NCBI GenBank assembly: GCA_021787335.1
Contig: JAJYMC010000043.1
Span: forward strand, 1 to 38,131
Origin: Bacillota bacterium
GTDB taxonomy: Bacteria > Bacillota > Sulfobacillia > JAJYWN01 > JAJZPE01
Reading direction: 5' to 3'
Length of the DNA stretch: 38,131 nt
The notes beneath the pieces are model-generated. The model was not told where the DNA came from. It ran no database searches and saw only the letters and a program-made list of their open reading frames with translations. Of the stretch, positions 16,339 through 24,449 are shown piece after piece (position 1 is the stretch's first letter; each line of letters opens with the position of its first letter). The position numbers and the translations under genes are program-made.

Positions 16339-17630
16339 CGGCCCCCCACCCCCCCGCCGGATGCCGTCGCCACGGCCGGGACCGAGGCGGCCCCCTTCAC
16401 GGGCAGGCGGGCCAGACGCGCCCCGACCATGAAGGTGACCCAGAAAAGCCCCCCCTCGAGGCTCCCCGCGGAAGTCCACCAGCTTTCGAAGAGACCGTTG
16501 GTCAGCCCGGCCAGGGTGACCGATAGGCAGGCGACGGCGAGGGGCTTGTGTTCTCGGACGGCCGAGGCGCTAAGGGCCTTCGCGACCTGGCTCAAGCCAG
16601 CCATGACTACCACGGCGAAGAGGGCTAGACCGATGAGGCCCACCTCCAAGAGAAGCGTGAGGAGCGTGTTGTGGGGGCCCATCGGGACCAAGACAGGGGC
16701 GGTGCCGAAACCGTACCCCAGCGCGGGGCTCCTCGCGGCGACGTCCACGGCCGTCTGCCAGAGGGGCAGGCGGGCTTCCATGACGTTCGACACCTCAAAT
16801 CGTTCGGCCAGCGAGGGTAGGTAAGGCCCCAGCGGCAGTTCCAGGACGGCGAAAATGATGGCCACGGTCAGCAGTCCGGCCCACACTTTCTGATGCGGGC
16901 GCCCAGGGCCGAGCAAGATGACGGCAGCCGCGACGACGAGGCCCGCCAGACCCGCCCGGGACTCGGATAACAGCGTAAGGGCCACCCCCAACCCGAGGGA
17001 GAAGAGCATCGTGATCCGCAACAACCTTGATTTGTGGACCGTGCCCAAGTACCACAGGGGGCCTGCGGTCAGGCCGACCACCGAACCGACCGTATTGGCG
17101 TTGCCCAGGCTGCCGGCGAACCGCCCGGCGTCAAAGGCACCACTGTAGCCGGCGAGCAGGAGGATGGCCGAGGTCGCGATGGCCAGCAAACCGATTCCGG
17201 CCACAATGGCCACGACCTCCCCCGCCTTCTTCCAGTCAGAGATGTAACCCCAGAGGGCCCAATAGGTGCCCATGACCAAGAGAGCCAAACTGATGGCTCG
17301 TTGCAGCGTGTAATAGGGGATTTCGGAATAGGCCGCGGTGAAGAGGACATAGCCGGTGAACGCCAGCCACGCGGCGTGCAGGAAGTCAAGCCGCAACACC
17401 TTGGCCTTGAGCAACAACGGCCGGAAGACGCGGACCGAAAGCAGACCCCATCCGGCGAACTTCGTCACAAAGATCGTCATTGAACCGCCGGCGCCGGTCA
17501 AGACGGGGGTGTAGCTCCAAAGCATGGCCAGGAGGACGATGGCCACGAGGGCGGGCTCGAGCCCCCTCGGGACTATGACCCAGAAGCCCATCACCGCAAC
17601 CAGGATGAAGATGAGCGCCAATTGAAACAT
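16335..17630 (-). CDS. O-antigen ligase/Wzy polymerase family membrane protein
   Basis: A 431-residue protein with about ten or more hydrophobic segments and the Wzy_C/O-antigen ligase (PF04932) features: GSLGNANTVGSVVGL, LLSESRAGLAGLVVA and, in the large external loop, PMGPHNTLLTLLLEVGLIGL. In this cluster it is the candidate polymerase of flipped repeat units, working with Wzx (26148) and the YveK/kinase pair. AGGTG lies 4 nt before ATG 17630, and the previous stop is 3 nt away. The C-terminus is Gly-rich over a long G-run (16336-16366 region on the minus strand), a place prone to slippage. A ligase role is less likely because no LPS-core genes are present, but sequence alone cannot separate the two. 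Confidence 0.9.
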   Translation of the reverse strand: MFQLALIFILVAVMGFWVIVPRGLEPALVAIVLLAMLWSYTPVLTGAGGSMTIFVTKFAGWGLLSVRVFRPLLLKAKVLRLDFLHAAWLAFTGYVLFTAAYSEIPYYTLQRAISLALLVMGTYWALWGYISDWKKAGEVVAIVAGIGLLAIATSAILLLAGYSGAFDAGRFAGSLGNANTVGSVVGLTAGPLWYLGTVHKSRLLRITMLFSLGLGVALTLLSESRAGLAGLVVAAAVILLGPGRPHQKVWAGLLTVAIIFAVLELPLGPYLPSLAERFEVSNVMEARLPLWQTAVDVAARSPALGYGFGTAPVLVPMGPHNTLLTLLLEVGLIGLALFAVVVMAGLSQVAKALSASAVREHKPLAVACLSVTLAGLTNGLFESWWTSAGSLEGGLFWVTFMVGARLARLPVKGAASVPAVATASGGGVGGR

Positions 17631-17633
17631 GGT

Positions 17634-18869
17634 TCACCTCTCGTCCCCGGGGGACGCGCTCGTGAGACCCGGCCTCACGGTCTCGAGAGCGGCCGCGAAA
17701 GCAGCTACCGACTCTTTGTGGGTCCATCCGGAGATAACCCGTCTCGAGGCTTCCCCCATCCGCCGCCTCAACTCGGAAGAGGAGACGAGCCGCCGCAGCG
17801 CCCGCGAAAGGGCAGGCGCGTCCCCGGCGGTCACGACATACCCGTTCTCACCCTCGTGCACCAGGTCGTCCACGGCCCCGACGGCGTCGGTCGTCACTAC
17901 CGGCAGCCCACAGGCCAGCGCCTCGTTGATGACAAGGCCCCAGGGTTCCTGAAGTGACGGCAGGACGAAAACGTCGGCCGCCGCGTACCAGTCCACAAGG
18001 TCGAGACCCTGCTGGAACCCGGCAAGACGGACCTCGACGCCGAACACACCGGCCAGCGAGGCCAGGCCTTGCCGTTCCGGCCCCTCGCCCACTAAGACCA
18101 AACGGCAGGCGGGAAACTCCCTCCGCACTTTGGCATAGGCCTCCAAGAGCACACTTGGCGCTTTTCGGGCAACCAACCGGCCCACGTAAACCAACACGAT
18201 CGCGTCTTCCGGCAGTCCGAGCCGCCGGCGCAGGGCCACGCGGTCGGCGCGGGCTTCCTCCGCTCGGGCTTTGAACCACCCCACGTTAACGGTCATGTGG
18301 TGAACCCGCATTCTCTCCGCCGGTACTCCATAATGGGCGAAGTAGGCCCACTGGCGGGAACCGGCCGGCAGGAAGAAGGCGCTGAGTCTCAAGAACCTGG
18401 TCAGGACAGCCCGCTTGAGAGTCCGTCTGAGGCCCCGCTTCGGTGCCTGTGTGACCGGGCCACCCTCCACCGGAAGCTGCGTGTCGCTCGACATTATCGT
18501 CGGCAGCCCACGCCACCGGCACCAGGCCAGGATGACGGCCCACGGCCAGGGCCAATACCCTTGCAGCAGAGCAGCCTCGTACCTGGTGGGATCGAGCCGG
18601 TCCAGCAGACCCCATAAGGATCTGAGCCGCCCGAGAAAACCTTCGCACGGCTCAAAAATTAACCGCGCCCCGGGGTTCACGGCGACGTCCCAGTTGGCCG
18701 AGAGGTTCTTCTCGAGGAAGAAGACATCGAAGTGAAGCCCCGGCAGCGAGGAGCGGATGTGATCTATGTCCGAAAGGATGTAGGACGTGGGCTCCACGTA
18801 GAGCAGCGCGACCCGCGGGCCTGGGCGACGCTCGTCCGGACGCCGGACGGCCGCCGGATGAGTACTCAT
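17634..18869 (-). CDS. Glycosyltransferase family 4
   Basis: A GT-B retaining glycosyltransferase of 411 residues. After a short polar N-terminus, VALLYVEPTSY begins the acceptor domain. IMSSDTQLP and HHMTVNVGWF lead to the GT4 domain with VYVGRLVARKAPSVLLEAY, LVLVGEGPER and the donor-site motif SLQEPWGLVINEALACGLPVV. ATG 18869 overlaps the upstream GT4 stop (ATGA) with GAGGAGG in front. An in-frame extension to 19019 lies wholly inside that gene and was rejected. The pair 18866-20083 and this gene are probably translationally coupled and add successive sugars. Donor and acceptor are unknown. Confidence 0.92.
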   Translation of the reverse strand: MSTHPAAVRRPDERRPGPRVALLYVEPTSYILSDIDHIRSSLPGLHFDVFFLEKNLSANWDVAVNPGARLIFEPCEGFLGRLRSLWGLLDRLDPTRYEAALLQGYWPWPWAVILAWCRWRGLPTIMSSDTQLPVEGGPVTQAPKRGLRRTLKRAVLTRFLRLSAFFLPAGSRQWAYFAHYGVPAERMRVHHMTVNVGWFKARAEEARADRVALRRRLGLPEDAIVLVYVGRLVARKAPSVLLEAYAKVRREFPACRLVLVGEGPERQGLASLAGVFGVEVRLAGFQQGLDLVDWYAAADVFVLPSLQEPWGLVINEALACGLPVVTTDAVGAVDDLVHEGENGYVVTAGDAPALSRALRRLVSSSELRRRMGEASRRVISGWTHKESVAAFAAALETVRPGLTSASPGDER

Positions 18870-20083
18870 GTCGTCCTCCTCTGGGCCGCCCGCTCCGTCA
18901 CGGTCGCATAGAGTTGTCCATAGCCCTGGGCGTTCCTCGCCCAGGAGAACTCCCCAGCCCGCTCCGCGCCGGCGCGGCCGAGGGCCTCGGCCAACGACGG
19001 CTCCATGAGCAACCGCCACATGGCCGTGGCCAAGCCGACGACGTCGTGCGGCTCGACCAGGAGCCCGTTAACCCCATGGGTCACGATGTCCTCGGCCCCC
19101 TGGCCGCGGCACCCGATGACCGGCTTGCCCTGAGCCATAGCTTCAAGGTAGACGATGCCGAAGGCCTCCTGCCAGCTAGGCAGGGAGAACAGGTCGCAGG
19201 CTTTCATCCAGGATATGGTCTCCTCGCGGGGGAGCCGGCCGAGGAAGGTGACCCGGTCCCGGAGACCGAGGCGCTCGGTGAGGCGCTCGAAGGCCGCGCG
19301 GTCTGGGCCCTCGCCGATGACCACGTAATGGAGGTCCGAAAGCCCCTCGTCGACTAGGGCCCTCAGGGCCCTGAGGTTTAGGTCGATGCCCTTCGACTGG
19401 TGCAGGTTGCTGACGCTGAGGACGAGCCGGCCGTTCCCGGCCACGTCGTGGTATCCAGCCGATACGGGTGGGGTTGGGTGGACCTCGACCCCGTTTGGTA
19501 TCACGCTGACCCGCTCGCCCGGACAACCGAGGGTGCCGGCATACTTCAACAGCGGGCGACCGACCACGCCGACGTGGTCGATGGAGGCCCAGAGGGTGTC
19601 GCGCAGGCGGTTGTACTCGGTCGTCCCGGATCTGGTGGTGAAGAAGGGATCCTCCCCGTGCAGGGTAAGGACAATGGGTAAGTCCAGTTCCTTCTTGAGG
19701 CTGGATGCGGCCAGCCCTACCGGCAGGAGCTCGTGGCCGTGGACGACATCGAAGTTGATACGGGCGTGTAGACCGAGCACCAAGCGGCGCATCGCCAACC
19801 AAGCGCGGGAGCCGGCCGTGGGCCAACCCAAACCCAGCGGGAAGAGCCAGTAACGCGGTAGCCAGACCTCGCGCCCGCCAACCTGCGAACGTCGTGGCAG
19901 CCGTTGCCGCCATTGTCGCTTCTCCCGGCCCGGCACGGGCAGCCAGCGCGGCCGCGGGGAAACCACAGTCACCTCGCAGCCGGCTTCGGAAAGGGCCCGA
20001 ACCTGCTGCTCGATGAAGAGACCCTGAGTCGGGTTCGTGTCGGTGGGATACCACGGAGTCAGGACGAGGACGCGCAAGCGCAT
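18866..20083 (-). CDS. Glycosyltransferase family 4
   Basis: A 405-residue GT4. The N-terminus VLVLTPWYPTDTNPTQGLFIEQQVRAL is typical of enzymes related to teichuronic-acid and colanic-acid transferases. HGHELLPVG and LTLHGEDPFF follow. The nucleotide-sugar domain has IPNGVEV, LSVSNLHQSKGIDLNL, VIGEGPDR and LPSWQEAFGIVYLEAMAQGKPVIG. There is no signal peptide. The ribosome site before ATG 20083 is weak (GTGGGTG). Upstream lies a fossil of another gene (20101-20275), so this gene may have lost its original coupling partner. Function beyond hexosyl-type transfer is not predictable. Confidence 0.92.
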   Translation of the reverse strand: MRLRVLVLTPWYPTDTNPTQGLFIEQQVRALSEAGCEVTVVSPRPRWLPVPGREKRQWRQRLPRRSQVGGREVWLPRYWLFPLGLGWPTAGSRAWLAMRRLVLGLHARINFDVVHGHELLPVGLAASSLKKELDLPIVLTLHGEDPFFTTRSGTTEYNRLRDTLWASIDHVGVVGRPLLKYAGTLGCPGERVSVIPNGVEVHPTPPVSAGYHDVAGNGRLVLSVSNLHQSKGIDLNLRALRALVDEGLSDLHYVVIGEGPDRAAFERLTERLGLRDRVTFLGRLPREETISWMKACDLFSLPSWQEAFGIVYLEAMAQGKPVIGCRGQGAEDIVTHGVNGLLVEPHDVVGLATAMWRLLMEPSLAEALGRAGAERAGEFSWARNAQGYGQLYATVTERAAQRRTT

Positions 20084-20100
20084 TCACCCACACTTTTCTA

Positions 20101-20275
20101 TCACGCGGAACAGCTTCGCCGGGGTGTCAACCACTCCCGGCGGTGGAGCTGACCGGGGCCATGACGGCTGACACGGGATACCGCTGGCCGTGCCATTGGG
20201 GAAGGCGGTAGGACGGACGGGGACGGTAACGGGGTGGCCGGGGCGACGGCCTAGGATCTTCTGTCATAACCGTCC
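20101..20275 (-). pseudogene. Internally deleted fossil of a paralogue of the gene at 21106-22827
   Basis: Three short blocks match separate parts of the intact gene to the right in the same order. 20221-20275 corresponds to about 21475-21525 and, on the minus strand, reads GHPVTV against GHPITV. 20171-20220 corresponds to about 21287-21336 and reads TAFPNGTASGI against TVFLNCVASGI. 20101-20162 corresponds to 21080-21141, including the last codons VMAPVSS and the stop. The intervening portions are deleted. The stretch fills the gap between the methyltransferase stop and the GT4 start, and encodes nothing intact. Confidence 0.75.
20105..20162. repeat. 58-bp direct repeat, copy A
   Basis: Matches 21084-21141 at 56 of 58 positions: 39 identical bases, a TG/CA difference, then 17 identical bases. 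It covers the end of a coding frame plus about 22 bp beyond the stop. With copy B it brackets the methyltransferase gene 20276-21058. Confidence 0.95.
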
Positions 20276-21058
20276 CTAACGATGTTTCTCGTCGAAGAGG
20301 GGGGGAAGTTCACCACGAACTGCAGAGATAATGAGTTCCTTCTGAAACTGCTTGCCATAATTGACGCCGAACAGTCGGTGCAGGAAGGCATACCACATGA
20401 TGATTACCCAGCGCAGGAAACTGCCAAGAAGTCTTCTCGCCCCGGGCATGGGGTCGCGGAACCGGTGGAACTCAATTCCTTCGAAGTTGCACAGGCTGAG
20501 AAGAGAAGACAGGTTTGACCCGGTAAAACCGTACTCATGGCCCAGCGTGACATACATGCTTGACAAAGCGCATGGCCCTTCCATGTTGGGACACCTCAAG
20601 AAGAGGCGTCCGCCCTTTTTCATGGCCCAATACATAGAATCGACCACATAGAGCAATGTGTATTTCGGGACATGTTCCAAGACGTGTGAAAGATGAATGA
20701 AGTCATATCTCTCCGGCTGGTTGACAAGGAAGTCACCGATATTGCTTTCGATTTCGTACAACTCACGAATTGCCGAAGACCACTCTCGTATAAATCCTTT
20801 GCCCCCCACACCGAAGTCGGCTCCATAGAGGTTTTTGTAACCCAACTTGACGCAGGCCGCCATAAACCAGCCATTCCCAAAACCAATGTCCAGTATCGCG
20901 GCCTCTTTGTTGGCCGGCAAGACACTCTTGTATTGCAGGCAGGCGAGTGCAACCATGGGGTCACCGTCCATCTGCTCAAACGACAAGCCAGTTGGGGGCG
21001 AGGGGAATCTGAGGCTCATGCGTCGGTACACTTCGGACACAAATGCGCTTGGTTCCAT
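20276..21058 (-). CDS. Class I SAM-dependent methyltransferase
   Basis: A 260-residue protein of the Methyltransf_11/23 kind. Motif I is AAILDIGFGNGWFMAAC (residues about 53-69), an acidic/post-I segment is NLYGADFG, and YDFIHLSHVLEHVPKYTLL and KKGGRLFLRCPNMEGP give motifs II-III. A hydrophobic C-terminal stretch (FLRWVIIMWYAFLHRLFG) could bind the membrane. GGGAGGG lies about 7 nt before ATG 21058. The gene is visibly AT-richer than its neighbours and is flanked by the 58-bp direct repeats, so recent acquisition is likely. It probably methylates a sugar of the repeat unit or a lipid-linked intermediate. The target atom is unknown. Confidence 0.88.
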   Translation of the reverse strand: MEPSAFVSEVYRRMSLRFPSPPTGLSFEQMDGDPMVALACLQYKSVLPANKEAAILDIGFGNGWFMAACVKLGYKNLYGADFGVGGKGFIREWSSAIRELYEIESNIGDFLVNQPERYDFIHLSHVLEHVPKYTLLYVVDSMYWAMKKGGRLFLRCPNMEGPCALSSMYVTLGHEYGFTGSNLSSLLSLCNFEGIEFHRFRDPMPGARRLLGSFLRWVIIMWYAFLHRLFGVNYGKQFQKELIISAVRGELPPLFDEKHR

Positions 21059-21083
21059 GTCGGTTCCCTCCCTGACCTCTCAG

Positions 21084-21141
21084 GCGGAACAGCTTCGCCG
21101 GGGTGTCAACCACTCCCGGCGGCAGAGCTGACCGGGGCCAT
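21084..21141. repeat. 58-bp direct repeat, copy B
   Basis: Second copy of the repeat at 20105-20162 (56 of 58 identical). It spans the last codons and stop (21106) of the surface-carbohydrate gene and 22 bp beyond. An inverted pair CGCCGGG/CCCGGCG within it could form a 7-bp stem but lacks a U tract. Confidence 0.95.
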
Positions 21142-22827
21142 CACGCGATTGAGGTTGCCCCTGACCACTGGTTTGGCCCCAAGCTCCCGCACCAACGCCA
21201 AGACCTCTTCGAGCGAATCAGCGAAGTGTATGAGGCCCTCCCGTTCGAGCGCCTCCCGCCAGATGAACGGGTACCATCCCAGGCTAATGACCAGAATACC
21301 GCTGGCCACGCAATTGAGGAAGACGGTGGACAGGAACATCAAGGCGACATCCGTTTCCTGCAAGACAGCTTCCAGTGGCCCGCCCTTTTCGAACCGCACC
21401 CCCGAAGGGACGGCTCCGGTGTTATCAATCCAGGCCTTCCGCCAGGTCTCGATGCGATCGGCGGGATGCACGCGCACGGTGATGGGGTGGCCGGCGGCGG
21501 CGAGGCGGTCAAGGATGGTCGTGACCTCCCAACAAGCCACCGCCGGGCTGGCGAATGGCAGCTGTTGGACCGGGGCGGTGAAGAACGTGACGCGTGCCGG
21601 ACCGGGGCCACGTGTCCTCGCCACGGGGACCACCTCGAACCCCGGGTTAACCACCTGGATGCGGTGGCGGGCCTCTGGGTTGACGGCCTCCCGCCAGAAA
21701 TCCCCCCAGACGAGGAAGCGGTCTGAGTAGATGGGCGCATAAGCATAGTACTGCTCCAGGACGCCGTGCTGGACCTGGGTCACGGGAACACCCAGGTGCC
21801 TCGCCGTCTGCACCAAGTACCCTTCGCTCCCCCACTGGTTGGCGACCCAAACCTCCCTGGGGCGCGCCTGCTGGATGAAGGATTCCATGAGGTCTACTTC
21901 CGCCAATAGCTGTGGGAGAACACGGGATACGGACGGCAGGATGCCGGACAGCACGGCACGCAGAGGGAACCCGTCAACTAGCTCCGTTGCCTCGCAAAGA
22001 AACTGAAGGCCTTCACGAACGGCCCGACGCCGGTCCCCCATGGTCTGATGTCCGGCTTTGTACTGCCACAGGTAGTGGAATTGGGCACCGGGCGGAAGAC
22101 CCCGGCGCGCCGAGTAGTTGCTGACGACCCAGCGGGGCCGGTCTTGGGCCCAACTCTGATGACGGCCAAGGGCCCGTGCGCAGTTCACATAGCTGGCATA
22201 AACCCATTTCCCTCCGGCCGGACCAGAGGCCGCCGGCCAGGCCCGCTGTCGAACGGCGTATTCCCCATCGACGACCTCAAGCGGTACCCAAAAAGCCTGG
22301 GCCCAATCCCCATCCGCAGCCGTCTCCTCGAGCAGGCGCCTTAACCCGCCCAGGGCCCTTGCCAAGCGATGCGGTCGTGCTGGGGCATGGGACAAGACTT
22401 TCAAGGTCAGCGGCGAGCCGCGGGCCACGTTCAGCATGTCCAGCGTCGCAGCGTGTTCCACGGTAGGAGTAAAGTCGACCTCCGTGCCTTCGCCGTGGCG
22501 GCCAAGGAGGGAATCAAGGAGGTCGGCTACGACGACCGGCTGAAGCAGAGCGGTGGCCATGGGGATGTATGGCTCATATAGGCTGACCCCGCGGTATTGC
22601 GGCGAGTCCGGGACGACGCGGGAATAAAGCCGGTGGGAACGCCGAACGACCTTTTCATAGCTTTCAACCAAAGCGTTCAGGGCTAGACACGGCTTGCCCG
22701 TAGCCCGCTCAAGGCTGCCGGTATACTCCGACGAGGCCCAGCTCAAGAGCACCACGGAATCGCAACTTGCGGCCAACTCGGGGACTCTGGTCAGATCGGC
22801 GGGATGGGCCAAGAGGACTCTGGTCAT
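21106..22827 (-). CDS. Surface-carbohydrate biosynthesis protein, probable GT-B-fold transferase
   Basis: A protein of 573 residues from ATG 22827 (GGAGGTG 8 nt upstream). It opens with TRVLLAHPADLTRVPELA. The C-terminal half carries VTQVQHGVLEQYYAY, then SDRFLVWGDFWRE, then GHPITVRVHPADR and a distal FLNCVASGILVISLGWYP. The QHG...VWG...RVHP order resembles capsule and CDP-glycerol-type GT-B transferases (KpsC/KpsS, surface carbohydrate biosynthesis proteins). I cannot assign a donor. The start overlaps the stop of a GNAT-like fossil as ATGA. A degraded second copy of its 3' part lies at 20101-20275. The long frame upstream to 22869 is not needed. The family assignment is by motif order only. 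Confidence 0.75.
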   Translation of the reverse strand: MTRVLLAHPADLTRVPELAASCDSVVLLSWASSEYTGSLERATGKPCLALNALVESYEKVVRRSHRLYSRVVPDSPQYRGVSLYEPYIPMATALLQPVVVADLLDSLLGRHGEGTEVDFTPTVEHAATLDMLNVARGSPLTLKVLSHAPARPHRLARALGGLRRLLEETAADGDWAQAFWVPLEVVDGEYAVRQRAWPAASGPAGGKWVYASYVNCARALGRHQSWAQDRPRWVVSNYSARRGLPPGAQFHYLWQYKAGHQTMGDRRRAVREGLQFLCEATELVDGFPLRAVLSGILPSVSRVLPQLLAEVDLMESFIQQARPREVWVANQWGSEGYLVQTARHLGVPVTQVQHGVLEQYYAYAPIYSDRFLVWGDFWREAVNPEARHRIQVVNPGFEVVPVARTRGPGPARVTFFTAPVQQLPFASPAVACWEVTTILDRLAAAGHPITVRVHPADRIETWRKAWIDNTGAVPSGVRFEKGGPLEAVLQETDVALMFLSTVFLNCVASGILVISLGWYPFIWREALEREGLIHFADSLEEVLALVRELGAKPVVRGNLNRVMAPVSSAAGSG

Positions 22828-23214
22828 GACTCTGTCACCTCCACCCATCCCAGCTTCACCCGGTTCCAAGACAGGACCGATCGGCCGATTGCCCGGAACC
22901 TGGGGGCGAAGCCCGCTTTCTGGATTCCGTCCAGTGAGGCTCGTTCACCAAGCGAACTCAAGACCCAGTCGACCAAACCCTCCTTTGCGAAACTAGCCGC
23001 AGCCTGCCGCGAGGCCAGCGGGCAAAACCCTCGCCCCCGAAGCAAAGAGGGTGTCCAAGTGTCGAAGAGAACCACGACTGCGCCAGCGCCCTGGTGATGT
23101 TACGGCGGCCCGAATCTCTTCAAGGTAGAATCGTTGAAAGTCGACGGCCCACAGAAAGTAGACCGGGACGTCCTCGGCTGTTAGGACCATCCCCTGGGCG
23201 TGGCCTCGGCTCAT
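22824..23214 (-). pseudogene. GNAT-like acetyltransferase remnant, frameshifted
   Basis: ATG 23214 opens a frame reading VYFLWAVDFQRFYLEEIRAA. Near 23085-23095 it must shift to another frame, which reads SRQAAASFAKEG, then ERASLDGIQKAGFAPRFRAIGRSVL, and stops at 22824. The ASL..I.KAGF pattern is the usual acetyl-CoA/motif-B end of GNATs. The stop overlaps the ATG of the next gene (ATGA), so this was once a translationally coupled operon member. In front of it a short frame (TTG about 23311 to TGA 23211, with SPEQAREAIDRLVLKRLG) also ends in an ATGA overlap with its ATG and may be the tail of yet another lost gene. Assignment rests on one motif. Confidence 0.5.
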
Positions 23215-23324
23215 GGTTGTCGGCCAAGTCGTTTGAGGACGAGGCGGTCGATGGCTTCGCGCGCCTGCTCGGGAGAGGTGAAACTGGTGCCCGCAAGGGC
23301 GCGGCGAGTCAATACTTAGGAGGT

Positions 23325-24200
23325 CTATTGGGACACGCATTGGGGTTGCCCAGCCATAATCCGCGAGTAGTACTCGTCTGGGCAGGCAAAAAGGTCCCTC
23401 AAGGGCGGTATTGTCTCGTCCACAAGAACTGGCCCGTTCGGCGATAGGTGGAACACCCGATAGCCGATTGATCCGAAAAGAGATAGCGTTTCCCTGAGAT
23501 CCGTCCGCTGCAAGTATTCAAACATGATCAGGTCTGGCCTGGCAACACGGAGAAAACGGAGGGCTCCCCGTAGGACAGCATTCTCGTGCCCCTCAACGTC
23601 AATCTTGATTACTTTCACCCGTGACAGTCCTAAACCAGCCTCGTCGAGGAATTGATCCAAAGTCGCTACAGTTACAACGCGCGTCGGGAAGCCGGTCTTA
23701 TCTCGGCTTGCAACGATTCGATTAGTTGTGTTAACACTGCCCCGATCCTCGAGATTTGCCTTCCCCGCAAAATCTGAAAGGGCCAATTCGTATACGTCAA
23801 ATGACAGCCGGTTGAGAAAAAGGTTCTCTCTTGCACGAGATGCGGCCTTCGGGTTTGGTTCAAAGAGAACCGCGTGGTCAACCCTGTCCGCAAGCATCAA
23901 ACTGATGCTACCAACATTTGCGCCAACATCCAGAAAGGTCCCGCCCCGCAAGTGCTTACGAAGGAAGCTGATCTCCCTGCCGTTCGGCATCCGACTATAC
24001 AGGAGGCTCGACGACACCGTGCAGTCTGGGTAGGCAATGAACTTATAACCGTTGAATAGCCTTACTGTCAGAGGTCTTGAGATAGTATGTTTCCAGAGCT
24101 GCCACCCGACAAAGGTGAGCAAGCGCCGAAAGCGTTGACCTCTGTTGAACTCGTCCCGCCAGATCGATGAGGTTATCCGCGCTAAGTCTAATACCCTCAT
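23325..24200 (-). CDS. FkbM family SAM-dependent methyltransferase
   Basis: A 291-residue FkbM-domain methyltransferase, a family that O-methylates sugars and polyketides. Motifs: GGTFLDVGANVGSISLMLADR (SAM-binding motif I), AVLFEPNPKAASRARENLFLN (acidic loop), VVTVATLDQFLDEAG, VKVIKIDVEGHENAVLRGA (the FkbM IDVEG signature) and LIMFEY. GAGGA precedes ATG 24200 at close spacing. ATG 24212 is an alternative. The open frame upstream to 24434 overlaps the tail of a decayed GT4 and is not part of the protein. It is AT-richer than the flanking GT genes, as is the other methyltransferase at 20276. It most likely methylates the exopolysaccharide repeat. Confidence 0.92.
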   Translation of the reverse strand: MRVLDLARITSSIWRDEFNRGQRFRRLLTFVGWQLWKHTISRPLTVRLFNGYKFIAYPDCTVSSSLLYSRMPNGREISFLRKHLRGGTFLDVGANVGSISLMLADRVDHAVLFEPNPKAASRARENLFLNRLSFDVYELALSDFAGKANLEDRGSVNTTNRIVASRDKTGFPTRVVTVATLDQFLDEAGLGLSRVKVIKIDVEGHENAVLRGALRFLRVARPDLIMFEYLQRTDLRETLSLFGSIGYRVFHLSPNGPVLVDETIPPLRDLFACPDEYYSRIMAGQPQCVSQ

Positions 24201-24201
24201 G

Positions 24202-24318
24202 CTATTCCTCATGAATGCCCAGAAGGAGTTGTTCCCATTGCTTGGCCACGTTGTCCCAATCGAACTGCCGGGCACGCAAGACCGCCGCGTTCCCCATCCG
24301 TCGCCGCAGACCCTGAGG
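24202..24318 (-). pseudogene. C-terminal tail of a lost GT4 glycosyltransferase
   Basis: Minus-strand translation ending at TAG 24202 reads LRRRMGNAAVLRARQFDWDNVAKQ and WEQLLLGIHEE, the canonical helix-rich end of GT4 proteins. It closely parallels the end of the intact GT4 immediately upstream (FNWDAVTKQWEEAFEAAV). The preceding 130 bp shows no GT4 donor-site motif, so only the tail survives. It sits between an intact GT4 and the FkbM gene, 1 nt before the latter's ATG. Confidence 0.72.
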
Positions 24319-24449
24319 TGACCAGGCCGAGACCCCTTGACGCCGCGGACGAATGCCGGAGAGGCCAGGCCATGAGGACGAGGGCATCGTAGCCTCTGGC
24401 CCAGCTCTAAGATTCGCCACGTCCTTTGCACCAATTAGGGGAATTCGGT

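Noticed and set aside
21084-21141. Repeat pair as insertion-sequence ends or CRISPR-like repeats
   Set aside because: The repeat includes the 3' end of a coding gene, there are only two copies, and there is no transposase between them; gene duplication explains it better.
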